From assembly GCA_031400505.1 (NCBI GenBank), contig JANNPZ010000092.1, positions 1-64,000 on the forward strand: DNA of 64,000 bases. The letters are read 5' to 3'. The notes under the pieces were generated by a model that did no database searches, was not told the DNA's origin, and was given only the letters and a program-made list of their open reading frames with translations. The stretch is from JAIYDJ01 sp031400505. Its GTDB lineage: Bacteria > Pseudomonadota > Alphaproteobacteria > Rhodobacterales > Rhodobacteraceae. Of this stretch, positions 44,219 to 53,494 are shown one piece after another (position 1 is the stretch's first letter; the number at the start of each line of letters is the position of its first letter). The position numbers and the translations under genes are program-made.

Positions 44219-45568
44219 ATGGGCCAAATTCAAAGCATTGAAGAATTTCTTGACCTGCTGCGGCGTCGCCGCATACTAATCATCGCCGTGGCGTTGCTTG
44301 GTATGCTTGCGGTCGGGGTGTATCTGAAGTCACGCCCCGACAGCTTTGAAGCGACTGCTGTCATCCAGATCGAAGTGCCGATGGTCAGCGATGCCGAAGG
44401 CGCACCAGTGTCCTCAGGGGCGGCGCAGTTGCTGCAGACGATCCAGCAGCGGCTGACCACCCGCGACAATCTTCTGGCGATGATTGACCGGCACGGGTTG
44501 TTTGCCGACGCTGTTGCGCTGACCGCTGATCAGAAGGTCAGTCTGTTGCGCGCCGCGGTGCGGTTCGACAGCGTCGCCAGCGCGACGGGCCAGGCCTATG
44601 GTGCCCCACCGCAGATCGCGGCAATCTTGGTGGTCGCGCGTCTGGGTGCGGCAGACCTTGCGGCACGCGTCGCCAACGACTTTGCGCAAAGCATCCTTGA
44701 TCAAAGCAGCGAAGGGCAACTGAGCAGGGCCCGCGAGACAGCTGATTTCTTCAGCGGCGAAGAGGCCCGTGTCTGGGCGGAAATCAGCGCGCTAGAGGCG
44801 GAAATCGCCACTTACCAAAACACCCACGCGCAAGTGCTGCCCGCCCGACGTGCCGCCTATGCCGAAGAGTGGCAGGCCCTGGACGATGACTTGCGCGAAT
44901 TCGAGCAAGAGAAAGTGGCGCTCGACAATCAACGTGCGATCATCCTGGCGCGCGGCAGCCTGCGCGCTACGGATCAGCGTGAACTCGGCAATCTGGATGC
45001 GCAGATCTCGGTGCTTGCCGCACAGCGCGCCGCCGTGACCGCACGACTGGGCGAGATTGACGCAGTGCTGGCGCAGACGCCGGATGTGGAACGGGCACTG
45101 TCGGGCTACGACCGCCAACTGCAGCAGTTGCAAGAGCAATACGAAGTGATCAACCGCCGCCTGGCCGAGGCAAAGACGTCGCAATTGCTGGCCGAACGCC
45201 AGCAGGCCGAACGCTTTACCCTGCTTGAACGCGCGGTGACACCGCAGTACGCCGTTGGCGGGGGCCGCACGAAGCTGATGGTCGTCGGGGCGATCGCAAG
45301 TGTGGTTGGGGCGATTGTGCTGGCGTTCATGCTGGATTTGGCGAACCCTGTCGTGCGCACTGCCGATCAGATGGAGCGGCAACTGGATCTGCGACCCGTG
45401 GTGTCGATACCCGAAGTCGGGGCTGCCGCGCGGTCCAGGCAGCGCGCGGTGACCCTGATGAAACTGGTTGATGACCCCAAACGCCCGATCCTGGGTCTAC
45501 CGCGCTATGCCGTGTTTGCGGGCGGCGCGACGCTGTGCCTGATGTTGGCGGCCGCAGCGATAGCCTGA
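44219..45568 (+). CDS. Wzz-like polysaccharide chain length regulator
   Basis: The 449-residue inner-membrane protein has an N-terminal helix (ILIIAVALLGMLAVGVYL) after a short cytosolic DLLRRRR segment, a long periplasmic coiled-coil region (about 150-340), and a second helix near 355-380 (LMVVGAIASVVGAIVLAFML) just after the family-typical Pro-containing AVTPQYAVGGG. A third hydrophobic segment ends the protein. It forms a likely pair with the CpsD-like ATPase (11-bp gap) for polymer length control and export. A bidirectional terminator follows. Confidence 0.92.
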   Translation: MGQIQSIEEFLDLLRRRRILIIAVALLGMLAVGVYLKSRPDSFEATAVIQIEVPMVSDAEGAPVSSGAAQLLQTIQQRLTTRDNLLAMIDRHGLFADAVALTADQKVSLLRAAVRFDSVASATGQAYGAPPQIAAILVVARLGAADLAARVANDFAQSILDQSSEGQLSRARETADFFSGEEARVWAEISALEAEIATYQNTHAQVLPARRAAYAEEWQALDDDLREFEQEKVALDNQRAIILARGSLRATDQRELGNLDAQISVLAAQRAAVTARLGEIDAVLAQTPDVERALSGYDRQLQQLQEQYEVINRRLAEAKTSQLLAERQQAERFTLLERAVTPQYAVGGGRTKLMVVGAIASVVGAIVLAFMLDLANPVVRTADQMERQLDLRPVVSIPEVGAAARSRQRAVTLMKLVDDPKRPILGLPRYAVFAGGATLCLMLAAAAIA

Positions 45569-45713
45569 GGTGCCGGCCCGGCTTGGCAGGTTGCCTCTTT
45601 TTCTGCATCCAAAGCAGGGCGGGTGAACCAGAGCAGGAAGTGCCCTCGAGCAACCCGTAGCGGGTGTCGAGGCAACCAGCGCTGACCCGTCTGCAGTACC
45701 ACCAAACAACGAA

Positions 45714-45746
45714 GAAGCCCGCCCCGCTGTCGCAGGACGGGCTTTC
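45714..45746. terminator. bidirectional terminator between the Wzz-like and sugar transferase genes
   Basis: AAGCCCG(C)CC at 45715-45724 pairs with GG(A)CGGGCTT at 45735-45744 with one mismatch, flanked by AAGAAG and by TTTC. It sits between two converging genes, 19 bp from the sugar transferase stop. Confidence 0.7.
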
Positions 45747-45764
45747 AGGAGCGGTTTGGCAGGC

Positions 45765-46466
45765 TCAGTATCCGGTGGCTTTCACCACGACACCGACCGT
45801 GCGCACCAGAATTGCCACATCCGTCGGCAGCGACAGATCGGTCGCATAGGCGGCGTCATAGCCAGCCCGCGCTTCGAAGGTTGTGTTGTTGCGTTCAGAT
45901 GTCTGCCAATAGCCGGTGATGCCGGGGCGCAGGCTGTAATAGGCTGATCCCGAATAAAGGCCCTGCTGACACGTCATCATCGGACGCGGCCCGACCAGGC
46001 TCATGTCCCCGATCAGCACGTTCCACAGTTGCGGCAATTCATCCAGCGATGACTTTCGCAAGATCCGGCCAACCCGCGTGATCCTCGGATCGTCCTTCAG
46101 TTTCTGCGTGCTGTCCCACTCGGCCTTGGCGGCCGGGTTGCAGGCCAGATGTTCTTCCATACGGCTGTCGGCATCAGTAACCATGCTGCGCAGCTTAACC
46201 ATCTTGAACCGCCGACCGTTCCGCCCGATGCGCTGCTGAACATAGAAAGGCTTTCCGCCATCCCGTGCGACCAGTACCGCAAGAACAGCCACCAGAGGCA
46301 CGACGACCGGAGCCGCCATCAAAATGGCCGTAACATCCAGCAACCGTTTGCCAATATTACGATAAATTCCCTTCCTCGCGGGCGACACGGCCTTAAATCC
46401 ACCGGTCGACAACGCATCATGTGCAACGTTCAGGTCTTTGGAAAATTCATTGAAGCTGATCGTCAT
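45765..46466 (-). CDS. priming sugar-phosphate transferase (WcaJ/ExoY-like)
   Basis: The 233-residue protein transfers a sugar phosphate to undecaprenyl phosphate, the first step of repeat-unit synthesis. One N-terminal membrane segment (VTAILMAAPVVVPLVAVLAVL) is followed by the catalytic domain: PFYVQQRIGRNGRRFKMVKLRSM, DDPRITRVGRILRKSSLDELPQLWNV and LVGPRPMM. The short form (no N-terminal multi-helix domain) is ExoY-like. It converges on the Wzz-like gene and has a 466-bp upstream region of its own. Confidence 0.95.
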   Translation of the reverse strand: MTISFNEFSKDLNVAHDALSTGGFKAVSPARKGIYRNIGKRLLDVTAILMAAPVVVPLVAVLAVLVARDGGKPFYVQQRIGRNGRRFKMVKLRSMVTDADSRMEEHLACNPAAKAEWDSTQKLKDDPRITRVGRILRKSSLDELPQLWNVLIGDMSLVGPRPMMTCQQGLYSGSAYYSLRPGITGYWQTSERNNTTFEARAGYDAAYATDLSLPTDVAILVRTVGVVVKATGY

Positions 46467-46932
46467 TGTTCAAACTCGCTATACAAATTGCTGCTTCCCA
46501 ACATCGGGCACGCACATATGGTTACCGGCGACCATTTAGACCAGCAGCCGGACAATCGCAAACTCTGGCACATTCTTGACACTCTACGTGAATGCCCCCA
46601 CGTAAGAGTTTACGCTATTGCGGCACCTTGTGGCCATCACCCAACGGCGGTGTTTGCCGCATTTACGTCTCGTTTACCCTAATTTTTTGCCTTCAATGGA
46701 CCACAATTCGGTCCAGAGCCGCCCGGCTACACCCATGGCGTGCAAAAGCTCGCCAACACAACCTGGTCGAGAGTACCCCGATTCGCCACGGCGCACCCCT
46801 ATGGCCAGGGAAAGGTCCGGCTGAACAGTATGGCACAACAATCCGGGGCGTCCATCTATTGTTTCGATTTTCGCTTCAATCTGTCTTTTTTCGTTCACAT
46901 TCAGCGACGCTCAAAGCGGGCAGACCCGCCCG
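46467..46932. other. 466-bp non-coding region upstream of the sugar transferase
   Basis: No convincing gene is seen. The region is less GC-rich than its surroundings, has an ATTTTTTGCC stretch near 46680, and carries the near-perfect inverted repeat CTCTACGTG / CACGTAAGAG. Near 46915-46934 an AGCGGGC / GCCCGCT hairpin lies at the stop codon of the flippase gene and may serve as its terminator. The sugar transferase promoter should be here. Confidence 0.55.
46582..46609. promoter_or_regulatory. candidate operator palindrome upstream of the sugar transferase
   Basis: TACGTG (46585-46590) and CACGTA (46599-46604) form a 6+6 inverted repeat with an 8-bp spacer, extended outward by CTC and AGAG. 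It lies about 120 bp upstream of the sugar transferase start codon. Binding protein unknown; regulation is inferred from symmetry and position only. Confidence 0.4.
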
Positions 46933-48288
46933 CTATGGCGGCAGTTGCGCAAACAGGTCGGCGTGAAATGTACCAAGCATCGTCCCGGCCACGACGATCA
47001 CTGTCGCGAAGACCAGATCATGCACCGCGTCCCAAACCGCAAACCTTCGTGCCAGATAGATCACCGCGCCATGCGTGACCACCGCCGCCAGCGCCGACCC
47101 AGCCAGCGCACCTGCCAGCCCCGCGACCTCGACCCCGATGATGAAAGCTGTCGTCTGGAACACTGCCCGCACCGCAATCACCGCAAAGAAAGTCCGCGAC
47201 TGCCCCGCGGCCAAAGCAGCCTGATCATAGGTCATCGCCACTGCCAACGGCATCTGCGCGAGCGCTACGGCCACCAGTATCCCGCCGGACCCCGCATAGC
47301 GCGCATCGTACAAAACCCCGATCACCTGCGGCCCCCAGGCCGCCAACAGCACCAAAAGCACCAGTACCCCGCCAGTCAGGCCAAAGCGCACCCGCCGCAG
47401 CCGGCTTGCATTCAGGGGCGACAGGCTGGGATGCCTGTCGCGATAAATCGGGATCATGATTCGCGATACGACCGCCCCCCCCAACATCATCGGGAAGGCC
47501 GCAAGGAAATAGCCGATGTTGTAGATCCCCAAATCCTCGAGCGTCAGATAGGCCCCAAGGATCGCGCGATCCCCCTGCGACAGCAAAAACGCGCAGGCGG
47601 TCGACAGGAATATCCACACTCCGAAATGGATCAGGGTCCGCCCGGCCTGTGGTTCCCAATGCAGCCGGTTGCGACGGCCCGGCAGATACCGTCCCATGAT
47701 CACAGGCTTTGCCACGGCTCCCACCACAGATCCCGCGACCAGCGCCCAGACCGACGGCCAGATCAGCGTAAAGATCACCATCGCCGCCACGCCGATGACC
47801 TGCGCTGCAAGGTCAAGCAGCGTCACCCGCCCCAATTGCAGATGCCGCTGTGCGGTGTCGATCCGCGTCGGATTGAACCCTGCCGCCAACAGCGAAAGTC
47901 CTGCCACCGGCAACAGCACCGCAAGGTCAGGCGCGTCGTAAAGCACCGACAACGGCCATGCCAAACCGCAGGTCAGCGTCCACAACAGGACCCCGCGCAC
48001 CGCGTTGATGGTAAAGGCAGTGTCCAGAAACGCCGGATCGTCACCACGCGGATTCTGCGCGATTGCAGGCCCGATCCCCAGGTCGGAAAACAACGCCAAG
48101 CCTATTAGCACGACGTTCACCAACGCCAGCAGTCCAAACGCCTCGGGGTACAACAACCGCGTCAGGATCAGGTTCGACCCCAGACGCAAGACCTGGGCGA
48201 ACGCATAGGATCCAGCCGTCAGCATCGTGCCGCGCAAAGCACGGGCAAACAGGCCCTGTCCGGCCGCCAGAGTTTTCAATCGCCTCAT
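46933..48288 (-). CDS. Wzx-type flippase / polysaccharide transporter
   Basis: A 451-residue polytopic membrane protein of the MOP/PST superfamily with about 12-14 helices. I chose the ATG at 48288 (MRRLKTLAAG), with AAAGG 7 nt upstream. Typical marks are GSNLILTRLLYPEAFGLLALVN, ALFSDLGIGPAIAQNP and the central LSQGDRAILGAYLTLEDLGIYNIGYFLA. It should flip lipid-linked repeat units to the periplasm for the Wzy-like polymerase. It is divergent from the two GT4 genes. Confidence 0.92.
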   Translation of the reverse strand: MRRLKTLAAGQGLFARALRGTMLTAGSYAFAQVLRLGSNLILTRLLYPEAFGLLALVNVVLIGLALFSDLGIGPAIAQNPRGDDPAFLDTAFTINAVRGVLLWTLTCGLAWPLSVLYDAPDLAVLLPVAGLSLLAAGFNPTRIDTAQRHLQLGRVTLLDLAAQVIGVAAMVIFTLIWPSVWALVAGSVVGAVAKPVIMGRYLPGRRNRLHWEPQAGRTLIHFGVWIFLSTACAFLLSQGDRAILGAYLTLEDLGIYNIGYFLAAFPMMLGGAVVSRIMIPIYRDRHPSLSPLNASRLRRVRFGLTGGVLVLLVLLAAWGPQVIGVLYDARYAGSGGILVAVALAQMPLAVAMTYDQAALAAGQSRTFFAVIAVRAVFQTTAFIIGVEVAGLAGALAGSALAAVVTHGAVIYLARRFAVWDAVHDLVFATVIVVAGTMLGTFHADLFAQLPP

Positions 48289-48423
48289 GCAGCGCCTTTG
48301 CCATGACCGGCCGACCAATAGCAAATGCCACTGCGTGCAGCCCCGGCCTTTTGTGGTGTTTGCGCAGCGATCCGGTTTGCTTGCTCTGCGCCTCTATGCA
48401 ACGCGCCTGCAACAAAGTAAGGC

Positions 48424-49677
48424 ATGCTCGACAGGGTCATGCCGGGGTTGTCGTTGAAAGTTGCCTATCTGGTCAACACCTATCCGCGCGCGTCGCACAG
48501 CTTTATCCGCCGCGAAGTACAGGCGCTGGAGCGTGCCGGCCACACCGTTCACCGCTTTGCAATGCGGTCAGATCGGGCGGCGCTTGTCGATACCGCCGAT
48601 CTGGCCGAGGACAGCCGCACCGAACATGTGCTGGAACAGCGGCTGCGCCGGTTGGCACCCAAGGCGCTGGGGTGGATGCTGCGCCACCCCGCACAAACGC
48701 TGGCGGCGCTGCGGCTGGCGCTTGCCTGTGGCAAACGCGGCTCGGGGGGCGAACCCGGAACCGGCGGGCGGTTGCGCCACATGGTCTACCTGATTGAAGC
48801 CGCCTTCATCGCCCGACGCTGTGCCGATCTCAACATCCCGCATCTGCACGCGCATTTCGGCACCAACTCGACAACCGTTGCGATGCTGGCGCAAACCCTT
48901 GGCGGGCCGACCTATAGCTTCACGGTGCATGGCCCCGAAGAATTCGACGCCCCCGCCGCCCTGTCACTGGGCGCCAAGATCGAACGTGCCGCCTTCACCG
49001 TCGCGATCTCCAGCTTTGGCCGCAGCCAGCTTTGCCGCTGGGTCGACCCGTCTTTCTGGCCGCGCTTGCATGTCGTTCCCTGCGGGATCGAACCGTGGCG
49101 CTTTCCCCCGCCCGAACCCCTGCCGGCGGGTGGGCCGCATCTGGTGGCCGTCGGGCGGCTGGCAACGCAAAAGGGCTTTGACCTTGCCATCGAAGCCGTT
49201 GCATTGGCGCATCCGCACCTGCCCGAACTGCATCTTACACTGGTGGGCGACGGTCCGTTGCGCGCGGCCCTTTCCACATCAATTGCGGCGCATGGCCTGA
49301 CCGCGCATGTCACTCTGACGGGCTGGCGCGACGAGGCCGGTGTGCGGGCCGCGCTGAATGCGGCGCAAGCCTTGATCGTGCCGTCCTTTGCCGAAGGCCT
49401 GCCGATGGTCGTGATGGAGGCGATGGCCGCGGGCCGTCCGGTGATCGCCACATCCATCGCGGGCATTCCCGAACTGGTCACACGCGAAACCGGCTGGCTG
49501 GTCCCGGCAGGGAATGCAGGGCTTCTGGCCCAAGCAATCATCGAACTGGCGGCGACACAACAAGACACGCTGACCGCGATGGGTGCGGCCGCACGCGCGC
49601 GGGCGCTGATCCGGCATGACATCGACAGCGCGGCGGCAAGATTGGCCGCGCTCTTTGCCGGCCAGGGTGAAACATGA
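48424..49677 (+). CDS. GT4 family glycosyltransferase
   Basis: The 417-residue GT-B enzyme has an N-terminal VAYLVNTYPRASHSFIRREV block like colanic acid WcaL/AmsK proteins, HLHAHFGTNSTTVA, HGPEEFD, and the C-terminal donor site with AVGRLATQKGFDLAIEA, LVGDGPLR and PSFAEGLPMVVMEAMAAGRPVIA (the EX7E motif). It uses a nucleotide sugar in exopolysaccharide repeat-unit assembly. Start at 48424 with AAGGC upstream; an ATG at 48439 is possible. The second GT4 gene follows after 70 bp. Confidence 0.93.
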   Translation: MLDRVMPGLSLKVAYLVNTYPRASHSFIRREVQALERAGHTVHRFAMRSDRAALVDTADLAEDSRTEHVLEQRLRRLAPKALGWMLRHPAQTLAALRLALACGKRGSGGEPGTGGRLRHMVYLIEAAFIARRCADLNIPHLHAHFGTNSTTVAMLAQTLGGPTYSFTVHGPEEFDAPAALSLGAKIERAAFTVAISSFGRSQLCRWVDPSFWPRLHVVPCGIEPWRFPPPEPLPAGGPHLVAVGRLATQKGFDLAIEAVALAHPHLPELHLTLVGDGPLRAALSTSIAAHGLTAHVTLTGWRDEAGVRAALNAAQALIVPSFAEGLPMVVMEAMAAGRPVIATSIAGIPELVTRETGWLVPAGNAGLLAQAIIELAATQQDTLTAMGAAARARALIRHDIDSAAARLAALFAGQGET

Positions 49678-49747
49678 AAGCACTTTGGCACCCCCCTTGC
49701 GCAAAGACGCCGTGCCCGACCACAGCGCCAGCCCGAAAGCCGGGCCG

Positions 49748-50827
49748 ATGAAAATCACTTTTGTCTCGCCCCCGCCCAATCTGTCCGGCGGCATCCGCGT
49801 CATCGCCCTACATGCAGCGCGCCTTCAGGCGATGGGCCACAGCGTCACGGTGATTGCCCCCAGGCCGCAACTTCCAAGTCGGCGCGACCGCCTGCGCGCC
49901 GCACTTTTCGGGCCTGCCTTGCCAAAACCGCCAACCCGCACCCCCTATGACGATGAAGCCGCCCCGTTTCGCAGCCTGCGTCACACCGGGCCGGTGACCG
50001 ATGCCGACCTGCCCGACGCAGATGCCGTCATCGCCACCTGGTGGGAAACCGCGCCCTGGGTTGCCGCCCTGTCCCCCAGCAAAGGCCGCAAGTTCTATTT
50101 TGTGCAGGGTCACGAGATCTTCGCCCCAATCCCTGCCGCAGAGGGCGCCGCGACATACCGCCTGCCGTTGCAAAAGATCACCGTTGCAAGCTGGCTGACC
50201 AACGCGATGCGCGACATCTACGGCGATCCCACTGCCATTACCGTCCCCAACGCCGTGGATCATACCCGCTTTCATGCCCCCCCCCGCGCGCGCGGCACTC
50301 CGCCAACGGTCGGTTTCCTCTACGCGCCGTCGCCGGTCAAGGGCACCGATCTCGCCATCGCCGCCATCGCCGCGCTGAAAATCCGCCTGCCCGATCTGCA
50401 CGTGGTCACGTTTGGCGCAGAACCCCCGACGCAGGATTTGCCGCTGCCGGATTGGGTCGAGTTCATCCTGAGCCCCCCGCATCACCGGATCCGCGAGATC
50501 TATGCCCGCTGCGATGCGTTCCTGATGGCCAGCCGCGAAGAGGGGTTCGCGATGACAGTGACCGAGGCGATGGCCTGCCGTTGCCCGATCAGTGCGACCC
50601 GCACCGGCTGCGGGCCCGATCTGATCCGTGATGGCGTGAACGGCTACCTCAACGACATCGAAGACGTCACCGGCATGACAGAGGCCCTGCACCACATCCT
50701 GACCGCATCTCCGGCAGACTGGCGCGCGATGTCAGACGCAGCCCATGCCGCAGTCGCCGACTACTCGTGGGCCGCTGCCACAAAACGGTTCGAGGCTGCT
50801 CTGCTTGGTCAGCACGCACTGCCTTGA
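49748..50827 (+). CDS. GT4 family glycosyltransferase
   Basis: The 359-residue product starts at the ATG at 49748 (MKITFVSPPPNLSGG), the canonical beginning of a GT-B fold. It shows GGIRVIALHAARLQAMGHSV, VQGHEIF, FLYAPSPVKGTDLAI, and MASREEGFAMTVTEAMAC with the conserved Glu pair. It follows the other GT4 gene on the same strand and is the last of this direction in the exopolysaccharide locus. Donor and linkage unknown. A repeat with a hairpin lies behind it. Confidence 0.92.
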   Translation: MKITFVSPPPNLSGGIRVIALHAARLQAMGHSVTVIAPRPQLPSRRDRLRAALFGPALPKPPTRTPYDDEAAPFRSLRHTGPVTDADLPDADAVIATWWETAPWVAALSPSKGRKFYFVQGHEIFAPIPAAEGAATYRLPLQKITVASWLTNAMRDIYGDPTAITVPNAVDHTRFHAPPRARGTPPTVGFLYAPSPVKGTDLAIAAIAALKIRLPDLHVVTFGAEPPTQDLPLPDWVEFILSPPHHRIREIYARCDAFLMASREEGFAMTVTEAMACRCPISATRTGCGPDLIRDGVNGYLNDIEDVTGMTEALHHILTASPADWRAMSDAAHAAVADYSWAAATKRFEAALLGQHALP

Positions 50828-50846
50828 CCTGCAGCCCTATCATCTG

Positions 50847-50895
50847 TTCATAAACATCCCGCGGGGGTGCGGGGGTGTGAAACCCGCGGTGCGTC
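50847..50895 (+). repeat. GC-rich intergenic repeat with hairpin behind the GT4 gene
   Basis: It reads CATAAACATCCC, a G-rich run, then GTGCGGGGGTGTGAAACCC, nearly the same as the element behind fdsD. CCGCGGG (50859-50865) pairs with CCCGCGG (50883-50889). Unlike the fds copy it has no T-run, so it may end transcripts poorly. It lies between converging GT4 and SGNH genes. Confidence 0.75.
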
Positions 50896-50909
50896 CCGCA
50901 TAGGCAGCC

Positions 50910-51539
50910 TCACAAACTTCGCAGCGCCGCCGCCACTGCCACAGCCAGCACGGCATGCCCCTCCGGTTCGAAATGCACGCCATCCAGCGGGCTGACTTCA
51001 ATCAGGGCACCGGCGTCCACAAACCCACAACCCCGCGCCCGCGCCAGATCACCCAACAGCGGCGCAAGGGCCAGCGACCGTGATCGCCCGCCAAAAAACT
51101 GGCCCGCAATCGGCCCCTGTTCCAGCACAGGCGGAGGGCAGATCAGCAATACCCGAAACCCGCCGTGTCGCCGTTGAACGACCGCGTCCTGTGCAATGTC
51201 GACCAGGCTGGCAATGCCGCCGGCGATCCCCTCGGCCGAGGCACCGAACCGCGCCTTCACGTCATTGGTCCCCAGCATGATCGCCAGCACATCGATCGGC
51301 CCGTGGCTGTGCAAGGCAATGCGCAAGCCGACCTGCCCGTTCATATGCGCCCCCATAACCGGATCATCGAAGGCAGCGGTGCGGCCCGGCAGACCTTCCT
51401 CGACAAGGTCCCACCCCAGCGCCGCCGCCGTGCGCGCAGGCCAGCGCACAGAGGCATCAAACCTGCCATACACCTCCGGATCGACAATCGGGGGGGTGCC
51501 ATGGGTGTTGCTGTCGCCAAAGGTCAGTAGCACAGCCAT
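50910..51539 (-). CDS. SGNH/GDSL hydrolase
   Basis: A 209-residue esterase. The start at 51539 (MAVLLTFGDSN) has AGGAGA upstream. All four SGNH blocks are visible: FGDSNTHG (Ser), GLPGRTA (Gly), MLGTNDVK (Asn) and DGVHFEPEGH (Asp, His). No signal peptide, so it should be cytosolic. Its place at the edge of the polysaccharide locus would fit removal of acyl groups from sugar intermediates, but many such enzymes are unrelated to glycans. It is divergent from the thioredoxin gene. Confidence 0.92.
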   Translation of the reverse strand: MAVLLTFGDSNTHGTPPIVDPEVYGRFDASVRWPARTAAALGWDLVEEGLPGRTAAFDDPVMGAHMNGQVGLRIALHSHGPIDVLAIMLGTNDVKARFGASAEGIAGGIASLVDIAQDAVVQRRHGGFRVLLICPPPVLEQGPIAGQFFGGRSRSLALAPLLGDLARARGCGFVDAGALIEVSPLDGVHFEPEGHAVLAVAVAAALRSL

Positions 51540-51667
51540 TGCGGTCTCCTTGCTGAATGCCCCCCACCTTAGAACCCCGAACATCATCGGTCAAAGCCGC
51601 ATCGCCTCTTGGCGTTCTTGCCCTTCAGGGGCATATAAGGGCAAATATTGCGACCAAAGAGGACATC

Positions 51668-52582
51668 ATGCTCGGGATCACCGAAACCCCCGCCGCCGCC
51701 GCCGCAAAAGACGTGATCAAGGATGGCACAGAGATGACCTTCCTCAAGGACGTCATCGAACAAAGCCAGACCACCCCGGTGATCGTCGATTTCTGGGCCA
51801 AATGGTGCGGACCATGCAAGACGCTGACGCCGATGCTGGAAGCCGCCGTTCTGGCGGCGGGTGGCAAGGTCCGTCTGGTCAAGATTGATGTCGATCAGAA
51901 CCAGCAGATCGCAGCACAACTGCGCATCCAATCGATCCCGACAGTTTACGCGTTCTGGAAGGGCAAACCGCAGGATGGCTTTCAAGGTGCCGTCCCTGCC
52001 TCGGAAATCAAACGCTTTGTCGATCAACTGGCCGCTTTGGTCGCGGATCCCGATGACGGGCTGAAAGAAGCGGTCGTGGCCGCCGAAGCGATGCTGACCG
52101 AAGGGGCTGCCGCAGATGCCGCAGAAACCTTTGCCGCAATTCTTGAAGAAGACCCCGACAACGCGGATGCTTACGGCGGCCTGATCCGCGCCTCGCTAGC
52201 CTTGGGCGACGTTGCGCGCGCAACGCAATTGGCCGAAGCGGCACCAGCCGGCATGACCAACCATGCCCAACTTACAGCGGCGCGGGCGATGATTTCCCTG
52301 CAGGTGCAGGCCAGTGCCGCAGGCCCGGTCGATGCGCTGCGCGCGACGCTGCTGCGCGACCCCGCGGACCGGCAAACGCGGTTTGACCTTGCAACGGCAC
52401 TTTACGCCGATGGCCAGGCAGACGCAGCGGTGGACACCCTGCTCGACCTGTTTCGGCTGGACCGCGACTGGAACGACGGGGCAGCAAAGGCGCAGTTGAT
52501 GGTGATTTTCAATGCCCTGAAACCACAGGACCCAATCGTGCAAAAAGGCCGCCGCCGCCTTTCGTCGATGATATTCTCCTGA
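51668..52582 (+). CDS. thioredoxin-TPR protein (CnoX/YbbN-like)
   Basis: The 304-residue protein starts at the ATG at 51668 (MLGITETPA), with AGAGGA 7 nt upstream. The thioredoxin domain (about 35-140) has the active site WCGPC in DFWAKWCGPCK; the C-terminal part (about 150-300) has degenerate tetratricopeptide helices (ETFAAILEEDPDNADAYGGL). Relatives bind client proteins and hand them to GroEL. Unlike E. coli YbbN, both active-site Cys residues are present, so redox activity is possible. The next gene follows after 38 bp, so they may be co-transcribed. Confidence 0.94.
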   Translation: MLGITETPAAAAAKDVIKDGTEMTFLKDVIEQSQTTPVIVDFWAKWCGPCKTLTPMLEAAVLAAGGKVRLVKIDVDQNQQIAAQLRIQSIPTVYAFWKGKPQDGFQGAVPASEIKRFVDQLAALVADPDDGLKEAVVAAEAMLTEGAAADAAETFAAILEEDPDNADAYGGLIRASLALGDVARATQLAEAAPAGMTNHAQLTAARAMISLQVQASAAGPVDALRATLLRDPADRQTRFDLATALYADGQADAAVDTLLDLFRLDRDWNDGAAKAQLMVIFNALKPQDPIVQKGRRRLSSMIFS

Positions 52583-52620
52583 TCCCTTTGCGTGCTGAAA
52601 CTGCGCCCTAGATGAAGGTC

Positions 52621-53265
52621 ATGATGTCAAATATCGACCTGCCCGAATTGATCCCCGTCTTCCCGTTGCCGGGCGCGTTGCTGCTTCCGCGCGCGCGGTT
52701 GCCACTGCACATCTTCGAGCCGCGCTACCTGGCGATGATCGAGGATTGCATGAAAACCAAGGCAAGGCTGATCGGCCTTGTGCAGCCGCGTGCCGTACCC
52801 GAAAAATCCGAACCGCGCCTTTCTGCAATCGGCTGCGCGGGACGCCTGACTGCGTTTTCGGAAACCGAAGATGGCCGCTACATGATCACGCTATCGGGCG
52901 TTTCACGGTTCCGGTTGCGCGAAGAGCAGCATGGCTTCTCTCCGTATCGGCGCTTTGCCGCAGACTGGTCGGCGTTTAGTCGCGATCTGGGCGGCGAAGA
53001 ACAAGACGCAGGATTTGATCGCAACGCGTTTCTGGCCACGCTCGGCAAATTCTTTGCCTTGCACCAGTTAGGCACCGATTGGGGCAGCCTGAAGGAGGCC
53101 GATCCGGAAATGCTGATCAACTCGCTGTCAATGCTGTGCCCGTTCTCGCCGGAAGACAAGCAGGCTCTGCTTGAAGCGCCGTCCTTGACCACCCGGCGCG
53201 AGACGTTGACCGCGCTGATCACTTTTGCCTTGAGCGGCGGCACTGGCGACGAGGTCATGCAGTGA
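52621..53265 (+). CDS. LON substrate-binding (N-terminal) domain protein
   Basis: A 214-residue protein made only of the Lon N-terminal domain: IPVFPLPGALLLPRARLPLHIFEPRYLAMI at the start, split here across residues 10-40, and YMITLSGVSRFRLR. It lacks the ATPase and protease domains of Lon. Start taken as the ATG at 52621 with AAGGTC upstream (52612 and 52624 are also possible). The stop codon overlaps the GTG of the next gene. Role unknown; perhaps protein binding. Confidence 0.92.
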   Translation: MMSNIDLPELIPVFPLPGALLLPRARLPLHIFEPRYLAMIEDCMKTKARLIGLVQPRAVPEKSEPRLSAIGCAGRLTAFSETEDGRYMITLSGVSRFRLREEQHGFSPYRRFAADWSAFSRDLGGEEQDAGFDRNAFLATLGKFFALHQLGTDWGSLKEADPEMLINSLSMLCPFSPEDKQALLEAPSLTTRRETLTALITFALSGGTGDEVMQ

Positions 53266-53444
53266 CCTATGCGCCCGCTGTGGACCGCCGGATGCTCGAG
53301 GCGCTGGTTTGCCCGGTAACCGAAGGGCCGCTGCAACTGGATCTGGAGAACCGCGAGTTGGTGTCCAAATCAGCCCGCCTCGCGTTTCCAATCCGCGACG
53401 GCATTCCGATCATGCTGATATCAGAGGCCAGATCGCTTGACTGA
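53262..53444 (+). CDS. Trm112 family protein
   Basis: A 60-residue protein: MLEALVCPVTEGPLQLD followed by LAFPIRDGIPIMLISEAR, the Trm112p fold. Only one of the zinc Cys pair is present (CPVT rather than CPxC), which is common in bacterial members. It starts at GTG, overlapping the previous stop by four bases. Its partner enzyme in bacteria is unknown. Confidence 0.92.
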   Translation: MTYAPAVDRRMLEALVCPVTEGPLQLDLENRELVSKSARLAFPIRDGIPIMLISEARSLD

Positions 53445-53494
53445 TGGCCGGGTTGCTGTGGTTCCGGCACAAACCAGCTAGGGCCGACCCCGAA

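Noticed and set aside
46740..47078. 112-codon frame in the gap before the flippase 3' end
   Set aside because: No ribosome site, no recognisable motif, and it runs into the antisense of the flippase gene.
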